From the NCBI GenBank assembly GCA_009885515.1, contig VFKO01000007.1, forward strand, positions 1 through 8,400: a stretch of 8,400 nt of DNA, in the 5' to 3' direction. Both the position numbers and the translations under genes were made by a program. Positions within the stretch are counted from its first letter, which is position 1, and each line of letters starts with the position of its first letter. The DNA is from Rhodobiaceae bacterium. Lineage in GTDB: Bacteria; Pseudomonadota; Alphaproteobacteria; Micropepsales; Micropepsaceae. This document shows positions 1 to 6,224 of the stretch, one piece after another. The notes below the pieces were generated by a model that saw only the letters and a list, made by a program, of their open reading frames with translations, was not told the DNA's origin and did no database searches.

Positions 1-144
1 AAAAGGCACCATCGAAGAGGGCATGCTTTCGGTGCTGGCGTTTAAGCGCTCCTTGTCGGCAGGAATTCTTGACGGCGGTACAGGCGAGATATCGTTCGGC
101 GGGTCGCGCCTCAACCGCTTCATGAAGGACGTGGAAAACGTCAC
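1..144 (+). repeat. Left copy of a direct repeat of the SNF2 3' region
   Basis: Direct repeat with 8183-8326 (offset 8182), no gaps. Bases 89-144 are identical to 8271-8326, while bases 1-88 differ at 18 sites. The repeat ends at the ardC junction on this side. Confidence 0.9.
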
Positions 145-145
145 T
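1..145 (+). pseudogene. 3' end of a second SWIM/SNF2 ATPase gene, C-terminus replaced
   Basis: The frame beginning at base 2 encodes the last visible stretch of an SNF2 ATPase, immediately downstream of where the motor motifs would lie (KGTIEEGMLSVLAFK, then FGGSRLNRFMKDVENVTGS). It aligns without gaps to 8183-8326, the 3' part of the SNF2 gene at the right end of this window. The protein differs at one residue only (Thr for Ser at codon 80-82). Up to base 88 the DNA differs at 18 positions, nearly all silent; bases 89-144 are identical. Homology stops at about 145-150. The frame then runs on to a stop at 464-466 through sequence that is antisense to ardC, which would add roughly 107 unrelated residues. 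The rest of this gene lies outside the window. I infer a once-functional paralogue whose tail was lost in a rearrangement. An assembly chimera at a repeat is the main alternative. Confidence 0.85.
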
Positions 146-664
146 GGCTCCGATCAGTGCCTCCACCGTCGGCTCGATCAGGCCTGGCTCTGGTGGCGGT
201 ACGATGACCGAGTGATCCTCGGGCAGACCTTCGCATTGCGCCAGGTTGAAGACGGTGAAACGCTTCAGGAATGGGATCGCCTGCGCTTCCTCCCCGGTCT
301 CGCGCGCCCGCTTCTTCTCGTCGTCGGGAATGAAGCGGTCGGCATAGACCACGGTGGTGCCGCGCTCGCCCTTGCGGACATTGCCTCTGAGCGAGAGCGC
401 CTGGCGAAACGTAACCCAGCCCTGCACCGGGAACGCGTGCTCGATCACCGCCCCCCAGAGGATTAGCACATTGATCCCCGAATAATTTCGGCCAGTGGCG
501 GCGTTCTTCGGCATGGCGAGCGGCGCCTTCGCCGCCGCCGTGCCCCAGGGCTGGACCCAAGGCACGCGGCCGGCCTCCAGTTCGCCGATGATCTTGGTGT
601 TGATTTCATCATAGAGGCTCGTCCGGCCGGAGCCGGAACGGGCGCGAGCGGTGCGTCTGGACAT
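145..664 (-). pseudogene. ardC: ArdC-type antirestriction protein, truncated after its N-terminal domain
   Basis: The minus-strand ATG at 664-662 has GGAG seven bases upstream (complement of 672-675). The first 174 codons read as the N-terminal ssDNA-binding domain of the ArdC family. Family landmarks visible are SLYDEINTKIIGELEAGR (residues 16-33), PWVQPWG (35-41), NAATGRNYSGINVLILWGA (54-72), GWVTFRQAL (82-90), VRKGERGTTVVYADRFIP (96-113) and PFLKRFTVFNLAQCEGLP (131-148). ArdC proteins, known from plasmids and conjugative elements, bind ssDNA and protect incoming DNA from restriction. The usual second half, a zincin-like metallopeptidase domain with HExxH, is absent: ArdC similarity ends at the Ser codon 145-143, where the SNF2 fragment begins. 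The frame stays open to base 1 through antisense SNF2 sequence, so no native C-terminus exists. Family assignment is secure; loss of antirestriction activity is inferred. Confidence 0.88.
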
Positions 665-1253
665 CGCGGATCTCCGCGACGGCACCGTCCTTCCGGTGCG
701 TACGGCGTCGCTGAAACAGAATGCCCGCGAGACGTTGCAGGCGGATATCGAGATCCCAGTCGTCTCTCTTGAGGACGTGTATGGCGGCAAGCTGGTGGCA
801 GCGATGGACCGCCAGCATCCCCGCGATCTGTTCGACGTCCTGCAGCTCTCCGCGCACGAGGGAATCACCGACGGCATCCGCCGCGCCTTCCTCGTCTATC
901 TCGCGAGCCATAACCGACCAGTGCATGAGGTGCTGTTTCCGTCGCTGCGCGACATCCGCCAGGAGTTCGAGCACAATTTCACAGGCATGACCGCCGAACT
1001 CGTCGAGCTCGATGCGCTCTTGGCGGCGCGCGAGCGTATGATGCGTGAACTGCCGCAAGGTCTGAGCGCCGACGAGCGCCGGTTCCTATTATCACTGGTC
1101 GCCGCAGAGCCCGAATGGCCGCTGCTGGGTGTGCCGCACCTGGAACAGCTCCCCGGTCTGCGCTGGAAGGTGCAAAACCTGGAACGGCTGCGGAAGGCCA
1201 ACGTCCGGAAGTTCGCCGAGCAATCGGACGCGCTCATCCGGTTACTCGCGTGA
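651..1253 (+). pseudogene. AbiEii/AbiGii-family nucleotidyltransferase toxin, 5'-truncated
   Basis: From about base 678 the frame matches the C-terminal two thirds of AbiEii-like nucleotidyltransferases, toxins of type IV toxin-antitoxin and abortive-infection modules. Visible landmarks are GTVLPV, then YGGKLVAAMDRQHPRDLFDV (residues 44-63 of the open frame, with the conserved Lys and RDLFD), SHNRPVHEVLFP, EFEHNFTGMT and a C-terminal LEQLPGLRWKVQNLERLRK. The N-terminal nucleotide-binding region, with its GG(S/T) and Asp-x-Asp catalytic motif, is missing, about 100 residues by family comparison. The only available start, GTG at 651, lies inside ardC on the other strand and is probably not native. 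No AbiEi-like antitoxin gene is next to it. The remnant should be catalytically dead; whether it is translated is unknown. Confidence 0.82.
672..675 (-). promoter_or_regulatory. Ribosome binding site of ardC
   Basis: On the minus strand GGAG precedes the ATG at 664-662 by seven bases. This supports that start. It also implies that native ardC leader survives to about base 676, which places the junction with the toxin fragment at about 676-680. Confidence 0.6.
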
Positions 1254-1337
1254 GCGCTGGTTAACGAGGCGACCGATCGCAGGAGCAGAAGTGGGCACGA
1301 TCATTTCCTTGGACATCGCCGGCATGGGCCTCGACTG

Positions 1338-1478
1338 GAGACGTGCGAAGGCGAGGCCTGCAAAGGCGTCGCGTTCGAGTTCACGGAGCACAGCCGCGAC
1401 GGCGTCCTTACCAATCTTCGGGAACGCGAAGGGCGTGTCTTCGCGCTGCATGAGCTGAAAGGCCGGGGGCAGGTCATA
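1338..1478 (+). pseudogene. Possible remnant of a ChaC-like gamma-glutamylcyclotransferase
   Basis: One plus-strand frame reads GEACKGVAFEF, then VLTNLREREGRVFALHEL, then QVIRAIRF. The order resembles the C-terminal half of ChaC/GGCT-like enzymes, in which a GVA(Y/F) strand is followed by a helix with L..L..RE and a further strand ending in V.AI.F. Third-position GC is high (about 77 percent by my count). There is no start codon and no N-terminal YGS(L/N) substrate-binding motif in frame, so at most a fragment is present. The opposite strand carries a 95-codon open frame (1529-1242) over the same bases; I could not decide firmly between them. The assignment rests on remembered family patterns only. 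Confidence 0.3.
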
Positions 1479-1680
1479 AGAGCGATCCGTTTTTCCTGCC
1501 GGTTGGCTCTGACGCACACGCTGCGGCATAGGGCGTTGTGGTGCTTATGGAGTAGTCCAGCGTGTTTACGGATTTGGGCGATTTTCTGACGGTAGTTTTG
1601 ACGGTTGAGATTTTTCTAGTGCTTTTAGTTCAGACAAAGCAGTGCGATACATCGCTCATTGATAACTGAGTGGGAGTGAG

Positions 1681-1685
1681 GGAGG
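1681..1685 (+). promoter_or_regulatory. Ribosome binding site of the DUF2200 gene
   Basis: GGAGG lies six bases before the ATG at 1692. It is the clearest Shine-Dalgarno sequence on the plus strand in this window and fixes the start. Confidence 0.8.
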
Positions 1686-1691
1686 CAGCAG

Positions 1692-2042
1692 ATGGCGAAG
1701 CACCGGATCGGCTCAGTCAGCGTTGCCAGTGTCTATCCCCACTACGTCGCCAAGGCGGAGAAGAAGGGGCTCACGAAACCTCATGTCGATGAGATCATTC
1801 GCTGGCTCACGGGGCATACGCAAAAATCGCTCGACGCGCAGCCAAAGAAGAAGACGAACTTCGAGGACTTCTTTGCACAGGCGCCGCAGCTCAATCACGC
1901 GCGAGGTCTGATAACCGGGGTGATCTGTGGCGTGCGCGTGGAAGATGTCGAAGAACCCACGATGCGGGAAATACGCTACCTGCACAAATTGATCGACGAC
2001 CTCGCGAAGGGGAAAGCGGTGGAAAAGATATTGCGAAGGTAG
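1692..2042 (+). CDS. DUF2200 domain-containing protein
   Basis: A complete 116-aa protein that matches the DUF2200 family over its whole length. Family landmarks are HRI.S.S.ASVYPHYVAKAEKKG (residues 4-26), VDEIIRWLTG (32-41), FEDFFAQAPQLN (57-68), LITGVICGVRVEDVE (73-87) and a C-terminal MREIRYLHKLIDDLAKGK. The length is typical. The protein is soluble, with no signal peptide or membrane segment. The biochemical role of the family is unknown to me; members are small proteins found sporadically in many bacteria, often as single-gene cargo. It stands alone, with no partner gene on its strand within 400 bp on either side, and it is the only undamaged gene in the left third of the window. Confidence 0.9.
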   Translation: MAKHRIGSVSVASVYPHYVAKAEKKGLTKPHVDEIIRWLTGHTQKSLDAQPKKKTNFEDFFAQAPQLNHARGLITGVICGVRVEDVEEPTMREIRYLHKLIDDLAKGKAVEKILRR

Positions 2043-2655
2043 TGCGGGATCTGCCGCAACAGCCAACTTCCCGCCCTGCGTGAATTTGTTTGCTCCAAAA
2101 GCGGTAACAGATTCTGTCCCACTAACGGAGGTTTGGGGGCATGATAGACATTCCGGTGCCAGGGAGGGAAGCGCAGCGTCAAGTTCGCGCCCCTGCGCAA
2201 GGCCGGGGTAGCCCTTGCGGCTCGCTACGCTCTTGGGCATTGACGGCGCGTTTCCGGCCTGGGGGTGGCTTTGCAAGCATGTAGCCCGCGCACGGAAAGC
2301 AGCAATGGCTGCTATCGTACCAACGCCGAAGATGGGCTGAGTCAGCGTCTTTGGTCAGCAGTTTGTCTCCCCTCCCTGTAACCCGGAGCTCGGCACACCA
2401 GTCCTCGGGTTTGCGAACGAGCAAATTGTCATTCAATCAACCTCCTAATCCAGCGGAATGCCGCCAGCGTCGCGCACCACCTGCAGGAGTGCAGGATTGC
2501 GTTGCAAAACCGATGGTTGCCACACCAGCGGCAAAAAGTAGAACATCCACAGAATACGATGAATGGATTCAGGCAGGGAAAGCTCATTGCCGGTATGCTT
2601 TGGCCGCCGGTCACGTAAGGTGTTGCCGGTTCCAATGCTTTGGGCAGCGATGGTC
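2043..2655. other. About 600 bp with no confident gene upstream of the SNF2 cluster
   Basis: No plus-strand frame here looks coding. A GC-rich segment at about 2160-2290 contains an imperfect hairpin, CGCAAGG (2196-2202) with CCTTGCG (2213-2219), loop 10 bases. It lies too far past the DUF2200 stop and lacks the T-run of a rho-independent terminator. Two minus-strand frames (2657-2445 and 2436-2179) are listed separately with low confidence. No promoter for the SNF2 cluster is recognisable, although it should lie here. Confidence 0.5.
2179..2436 (-). CDS. Doubtful small minus-strand frame with a strong RBS
   Basis: An 85-codon frame that would start at TTG (2436-2434), four bases after AGGAGG (complement of 2441-2446). 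It begins NDNLLVRKPEDWCAELRV. The product is soluble and basic, with a cysteine-containing HCCFPCAGY segment. The second half is rich in Pro, Arg and Gly and reads like non-coding DNA, so at most the first 40-50 residues may be real. An ATG at 2432-2430 is better spaced (eight bases) but opens a different, short frame. The stop of the preceding minus-strand frame overlaps the RBS, as in an operon. I do not recognise the protein. Confidence 0.25.
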   Translation of the reverse strand: MNDNLLVRKPEDWCAELRVTGRGDKLLTKDADSAHLRRWYDSSHCCFPCAGYMLAKPPPGRKRAVNAQERSEPQGLPRPCAGART

Positions 2656-2657
2656 AT
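2445..2657 (-). CDS. Doubtful 70-aa minus-strand frame, divergent from the SNF2 cluster
   Basis: The frame would start at the ATG at 2657-2655 and stop with TAG at 2447-2445. The SNF2 gene start at 2656 shares the same CATG on the other strand. Residues 32-50 (IHRILWMFYFLPLVWQPSV) are hydrophobic and aromatic and could be a membrane segment or a buried helix, followed by a natural-looking end (VRDAGGIPLD). The TAG stop overlaps an AGGAGG that would serve the next minus-strand frame, the kind of arrangement real operons show. The upstream RBS is poor (GGAA at best). It could be the C-terminal remnant of a longer gene cut when the SNF2 cluster was joined here. Family unknown to me. Confidence 0.25.
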   Translation of the reverse strand: MTIAAQSIGTGNTLRDRRPKHTGNELSLPESIHRILWMFYFLPLVWQPSVLQRNPALLQVVRDAGGIPLD

Positions 2658-4995
2658 GTCAATTCCAGCACCGTACCGCACGGACTTGTTCGACGTGCCG
2701 CAGGACGAGCGCGCCGTCTGGACGGATCGTCTGCTCGCGGCCTTCGCGGATGAAAACATCCGCTCGGGATTTCTGCCACTTGCGGAAGAAGCGCTCGTGG
2801 CGTGTCCCGGCGACACAGTTCTGCTCATGCTGGGCGCCACTGCGGCGTTGCTCGACGAGCGGCCCGAGCGGGCGCTGGTTTTTCTGAAACGATTTTTTAA
2901 GCGGGCCGACGGGTCGGCCGCTCATCTCCTGCAGGCGCTCGCGTTCGACCGGCTCGACAAACGCGCTGCCGCGAAGGCGCTGTTGGAGCGGCATGGGTTG
3001 ACCGAAGTTTACGCCGCGCTACGAGTCTTTCCCGGTGGCTACGGGCGCTACTCATGGCTGAGCGAACGGCTCGACGGCATTATGGGCCGCTTTCGGCATG
3101 TCCCCGGTCGATCGCGGGCGCGCGCTCCCGTTCCTCGGCCAGCGATCAAGACCAGACCAAGGCCCGGGCCGACGAAAGAGGTGGCGGGTCGCGCGCGCCC
3201 GCGGCGCGACGCGCCGGCGCAGCGGATCGTCGCGGATACGATCGCGCCGCCGCCCTTGCCGCGCATCGAGATCGAGATTCCGTTCACGATCAGGATCGAT
3301 CTGGCGGGCCTATCGTCGGCTGCGTCGCGCGAGCCGGAACGTGATGGCGGTTGGTTCGGCCTGCGCGAGCGGCTTTCCTATCTTGGCCTGGCGCAGGGGT
3401 TCGACGAGCTGCTGTGCTTGCCGCATCTCGTAGGCTTCGAACCGCTGTGGCATCAGGTCGAAACCGTACGCAAGGTGCTCAAGCAGTTTCGCGGCCGCGT
3501 TCTGCTTGCCGACGAGGTCGGGCTCGGCAAGACAATCGAAGCCTGCATGGTGCTCAAGGAATATGTGCTGCGCGGCATGGCCCAGCGCATCCTGGTGCTC
3601 ACGCCGGCCTCGCTGGTCGGCCAATGGCACGAGGAGCTGGAGAGCAAGTTCGGGCTTAACTTCGCCACCACATATCAGCCGCTCGCGCGCGAGAACCCGC
3701 AAGCGTTCTGGGAGCAAGATCGTATCGTCGCCTCGATTGCTACAGCGCGGCGCGGCGAGCATGCCGAATGCCTCGTCCAGAGCAAATTCGACCTCGTCAT
3801 CGTCGACGAGGCGCACCATTTGCGCGACCGGTCGAGCCAGAGCTGGAAGCTCGTCGACGCGCTCAACAAGCGCTTTCTTCTGCTGCTTTCGGCGACGCCG
3901 GTGCAGAATGACCTGATCGAGCTCTACAATCTGTTGACGCTGCTGAAGCCCGGGATCTTCAAGACGCAGAAGGAATTCCGTGCCGCCTACATGACACCGG
4001 GCAAGCCGCGCGAGCCGGCCAACGCCGAGGCTTTGCGTGCTCTGGTGCGCGGCGCGATGGTGCGCAACACGCGGGCCGTCGTTGCGCTCAAGCTGCCGCG
4101 CCGGCATGCGACGACCATCAAGGTCGATGGCGCGCCGGGAGAGGCGGAGGCCTACGCCGATCTCGCGGCTGCAGCACGGCAACTGGCGGCGGAACGGGGA
4201 ACGGGGCGTCAGCGCTTCGCCCTGCATTCCCTGCTGGGCGCCGCGGGCTCATCGCCGGCGGCTGCGGCGGGCGCACTGACGCGTATCGCCGGGCGCAACG
4301 GCGACGATCCGGTTTGGGCCGAACTCGCCGGACGCTGGGCGGCGATCAAGAGGGGCGGCAAAGAGGCGGCGCTGATCGAACTCGTGCGGCGCAATCCGGA
4401 GGAGAAGAAGCTCGTATTCGTCCATTCGCGCGAAACGTTGGCCAACGTTGCCGACCTGCTTGCCGAATCCGGCGTGGCCTTCGCACGCTTCGACGGCAGT
4501 CTGAGCGGTCCCGAAAAAGACGCCGCCATCGCCGCGTTTCGCGACCATGCAACGGTTCTGCTGTGTACGCAGTCTGGCGGCGAGGGCCGCAACATGCAGT
4601 TCTGCAATACCCTGATCAATTTCGACGTACCGTGGAATCCGATGGCGATCGAGCAGCGGATCGGCCGCATCGACCGTATCGGCCAGAACCGCGAGGTGTT
4701 CGTGTTCAACCTGGTCACGCGCGGCACGCTGGAGGAGCAGGTACTGGCGCTGCTCGAGGAAAAGATCGCGATGTTCGAGCTGGTCGTGGGCGAGGTCGGC
4801 GCCATTCTCGGCAACCTGGAAGAAGAGCGCGAGTTCCCGGATCTGGTGCTCGATGCGTGGCTGGAAACGACCGAGGCCGCCCGTGCAGAGGCCTTCGACG
4901 CGCTTGGTCAGCGGCTCGGCGAGGCCAGCAGGCAGCATCAGGGTGCCAAGGTGCTCGACGACAAGCTGTTCGGCGAAGATTTCGAGACGGCGTGA
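2656..4995 (+). CDS. RapA/HepA-like SNF2 ATPase with TPR-like N-terminus
   Basis: A 779-aa DNA- or nucleoprotein-dependent ATPase of the SNF2 family (helicase superfamily 2). Residues 28-112 form paired helices resembling tetratricopeptide repeats, a protein-binding scaffold. Residues 147-200 are an Arg/Pro-rich linker, probably disordered. The motor follows: motif I LLADEVGLGKT (283-293), Ia TPASLVGQWHEEL (316-328), II VIVDEAHHL (381-389, DEAH), III LLSATP (410-415), then the second RecA lobe with LVFVHSRE (586-593), motif V TQSGGEGRN (638-646) and motif VI QRIGRIDRIGQ (667-677). The motif VI wording is typical of bacterial RapA/HepA-like proteins, but RapA's own N-terminal domains are absent. 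The start is uncertain: ATG 2650 and ATG 2563 are in frame and no start has a good RBS. It heads the probable three-gene operon. Cytoplasmic; substrate unknown. Confidence 0.93.
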   Translation: MSIPAPYRTDLFDVPQDERAVWTDRLLAAFADENIRSGFLPLAEEALVACPGDTVLLMLGATAALLDERPERALVFLKRFFKRADGSAAHLLQALAFDRLDKRAAAKALLERHGLTEVYAALRVFPGGYGRYSWLSERLDGIMGRFRHVPGRSRARAPVPRPAIKTRPRPGPTKEVAGRARPRRDAPAQRIVADTIAPPPLPRIEIEIPFTIRIDLAGLSSAASREPERDGGWFGLRERLSYLGLAQGFDELLCLPHLVGFEPLWHQVETVRKVLKQFRGRVLLADEVGLGKTIEACMVLKEYVLRGMAQRILVLTPASLVGQWHEELESKFGLNFATTYQPLARENPQAFWEQDRIVASIATARRGEHAECLVQSKFDLVIVDEAHHLRDRSSQSWKLVDALNKRFLLLLSATPVQNDLIELYNLLTLLKPGIFKTQKEFRAAYMTPGKPREPANAEALRALVRGAMVRNTRAVVALKLPRRHATTIKVDGAPGEAEAYADLAAAARQLAAERGTGRQRFALHSLLGAAGSSPAAAAGALTRIAGRNGDDPVWAELAGRWAAIKRGGKEAALIELVRRNPEEKKLVFVHSRETLANVADLLAESGVAFARFDGSLSGPEKDAAIAAFRDHATVLLCTQSGGEGRNMQFCNTLINFDVPWNPMAIEQRIGRIDRIGQNREVFVFNLVTRGTLEEQVLALLEEKIAMFELVVGEVGAILGNLEEEREFPDLVLDAWLETTEAARAEAFDALGQRLGEASRQHQGAKVLDDKLFGEDFETA

Positions 4996-4997
4996 GG
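4994..4997 (+). promoter_or_regulatory. RBS of the cysteine-knuckle gene, overlapping the SNF2 stop codon
   Basis: GAGG overlaps the TGA of the upstream SNF2 gene (4993-4995) and lies six bases before ATG 5004. The overlap implies translational coupling of the two genes. Confidence 0.6.
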
Positions 4998-5003
4998 CAA
5001 GCC

Positions 5004-6185
5004 ATGGGAACGTTGCGCGAATTCGTCGTTGACGTGCTGGAGAGCGAGGGTGCCGCCGTCGAGCCGGTGGAGCCCGATGGGCTTGACGTGCTGGCACCCG
5101 AGGCGCTGCGCGAGGCCATGGACTGGCCCGAGTTGGTGCGGCTGGGGTTCGGGGTCGAACAGCCGGCGGGGGCAGTGCCGATCGGACTCGAGGGCGACTG
5201 GCTGGACCGCTTCGGCGCCCTGCTTGGCGAGCGCGGCCGCTTTGCCGAGCGGCAGATCGTGCTCCCGGACGCCGTTGCATCGCCGGGCGACCCGGAGCGC
5301 TGGCTGGACCGCACGCTCGATTTGCCGAACGCGGTGTGGCGCTTGCAGGGTGTCAAGCCGGCCTGGACGCGCTGTCTGTTGCTCGCCTTTCGCTACACCG
5401 CAATTTCCGACGAACGTCGCGAGGGGCTGATATGGCTTGGTTTCAATTGTGGAACCGGGGCCGTCATGAACGACGAGATGCTGGGCCGCCTTCGCCGGTT
5501 GTTGGCGGACGACATGCAGTGGCAGGCTCCCGATCCGGAGGCGCAAAGCGCGGATGGCGCACTCTGGGACGTGGCAGCGCTTTCGAACCGGGCACAGCCG
5601 CTGCTCAATCATCATGTCCGGCGGGATCTGGAGCCCTTCCTGCGTGCCGTGCGCCGAAGGCTCGACCGCGACTGCGCCCGAGTCCACGAATACCACGACG
5701 ATTTGCGCCGGGGCGCGCTTTCCAAGCTTGCTGCGCTCCAGTCGGCGCCGGGCGACAAGGCGGAGTCCGGCCGCAAGCGCGAGACGATGCGTGTGGCTGC
5801 CATCGAGCGCGAGTATGCCGTCAAGCTCGACGACTTACGCAACAATTACGCGATGCAGGTGTCGGTCGATTGGGTGCAGGCGCTCGTCCTCTTCGCCCCT
5901 GTACATCGCTACGAGGTACAGATCAAAAGACGCAAAGGCCAACGCATCGTGACGATGGACTGGCATCAATCGGTTCGCATGATGGAGCCGCCGCTATGCG
6001 ATTGGGGCCTCGGGCTGGAGCGCGCGCGCCTAGTCTGCGACGAACAACTCCATCTTACCGATTCCGAAGGACAAGCTCCATGCACTTCCTGTGGCAAGGC
6101 TTGGTGCCGCGCCTGCCATGACACCGGCTGTCCGCGATGCAAGTCGAGCGCCAGCGCTGGGAATACGCACGGGATGAGAGATTGA
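5004..6185 (+). CDS. Uncharacterised protein with C-terminal six-cysteine knuckle
   Basis: A 393-aa protein that I do not recognise as a named family. ATG 5004 is chosen because GAGG (4994-4997) lies six bases upstream; GTG 4992, overlapping the previous stop as GTGA, is an in-frame alternative. Either way it is translationally close to the SNF2 gene (8-bp gap). Residues 1-200 are acidic and Leu/Trp-rich, probably globular. Residues 205-285 are highly charged and helical (RRDLEPFLRAVRRRLDRDC, then a Glu/Arg/Lys-rich helix ending LRNNYAMQV), likely a coiled coil. A strand-rich part with KRRKGQRIVTMDW follows. The C-terminus holds C360xxC363, C368xxC371, C376xxC379, expected to bind zinc; C332 and C345 could add ligands. 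No enzyme motif is visible. Position between two SNF2 motors suggests an adaptor or nucleic-acid-recognition subunit; that role is inferred. Confidence 0.85.
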   Translation: MGTLREFVVDVLESEGAAVEPVEPDGLDVLAPEALREAMDWPELVRLGFGVEQPAGAVPIGLEGDWLDRFGALLGERGRFAERQIVLPDAVASPGDPERWLDRTLDLPNAVWRLQGVKPAWTRCLLLAFRYTAISDERREGLIWLGFNCGTGAVMNDEMLGRLRRLLADDMQWQAPDPEAQSADGALWDVAALSNRAQPLLNHHVRRDLEPFLRAVRRRLDRDCARVHEYHDDLRRGALSKLAALQSAPGDKAESGRKRETMRVAAIEREYAVKLDDLRNNYAMQVSVDWVQALVLFAPVHRYEVQIKRRKGQRIVTMDWHQSVRMMEPPLCDWGLGLERARLVCDEQLHLTDSEGQAPCTSCGKAWCRACHDTGCPRCKSSASAGNTHGMRD

Positions 6186-6224
6186 TATCTTTCCAGAAAC
6201 ATTTGCTGAACGGAATAAATTGCG

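Larger units (their letters stand above)
1254..1691. other. Gene-poor stretch between the toxin remnant and the DUF2200 gene
   Basis: No intact gene is seen. The first half is GC-rich and contains the possible cyclotransferase remnant. From about 1540 the DNA becomes more AT-rich and looks like an untranslated leader for the DUF2200 gene. A TTGACG at 1598-1603 resembles a -35 box, but no convincing -10 lies 16-18 bases downstream. A small inverted repeat, GCGAT-AC-ATCGC (1644-1655), lies 36 bases before the next start and could be an operator; this is weak. Confidence 0.4.

Noticed and set aside
1242..1529. 95-codon minus-strand frame, convergent with the toxin remnant
   Set aside because: It has plausible codons, but the opposite strand shows higher third-position GC and a family-like pattern; I could not identify a family for this frame, so it is left open rather than called.
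1598..1603. Sigma-70 promoter of the DUF2200 gene with TTGACG as the -35 box
   Set aside because: There is no acceptable -10 hexamer at 16-18 bases, so it is mentioned only within the leader entry.
2196..2219. Inverted repeat as a rho-independent terminator for the DUF2200 gene
   Set aside because: Only 7-bp arms, a 10-base loop, no T-run, and more than 150 bp past the stop codon.
1713..2276. 187-codon minus-strand frame covering the DUF2200 gene
   Set aside because: It is antisense to a complete, recognisable family member with a good RBS.
3310..4227. 305-codon open frame on the minus strand inside the first SNF2 gene
   Set aside because: It is antisense to conserved SNF2 motifs and its product has no recognisable features; long antisense frames are expected at this GC content.
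2656..4995. Calling the first SNF2 gene rapA
   Set aside because: Motif VI is RapA-like, but the protein is shorter than RapA and has a TPR-like N-terminus instead of RapA's N-terminal domains.
4314..5003. In-frame 230-codon upstream extension of the cysteine-protein gene
   Set aside because: It lies inside the SNF2 gene in another frame and is Arg-rich shadow sequence; ATG 5004 has its own RBS.
4249..5280. 343-codon minus-strand frame across the end of the SNF2 gene and the start of the cysteine-protein gene
   Set aside because: It overlaps two well-supported genes and its product is low-complexity Arg/Ala/Pro-rich sequence.
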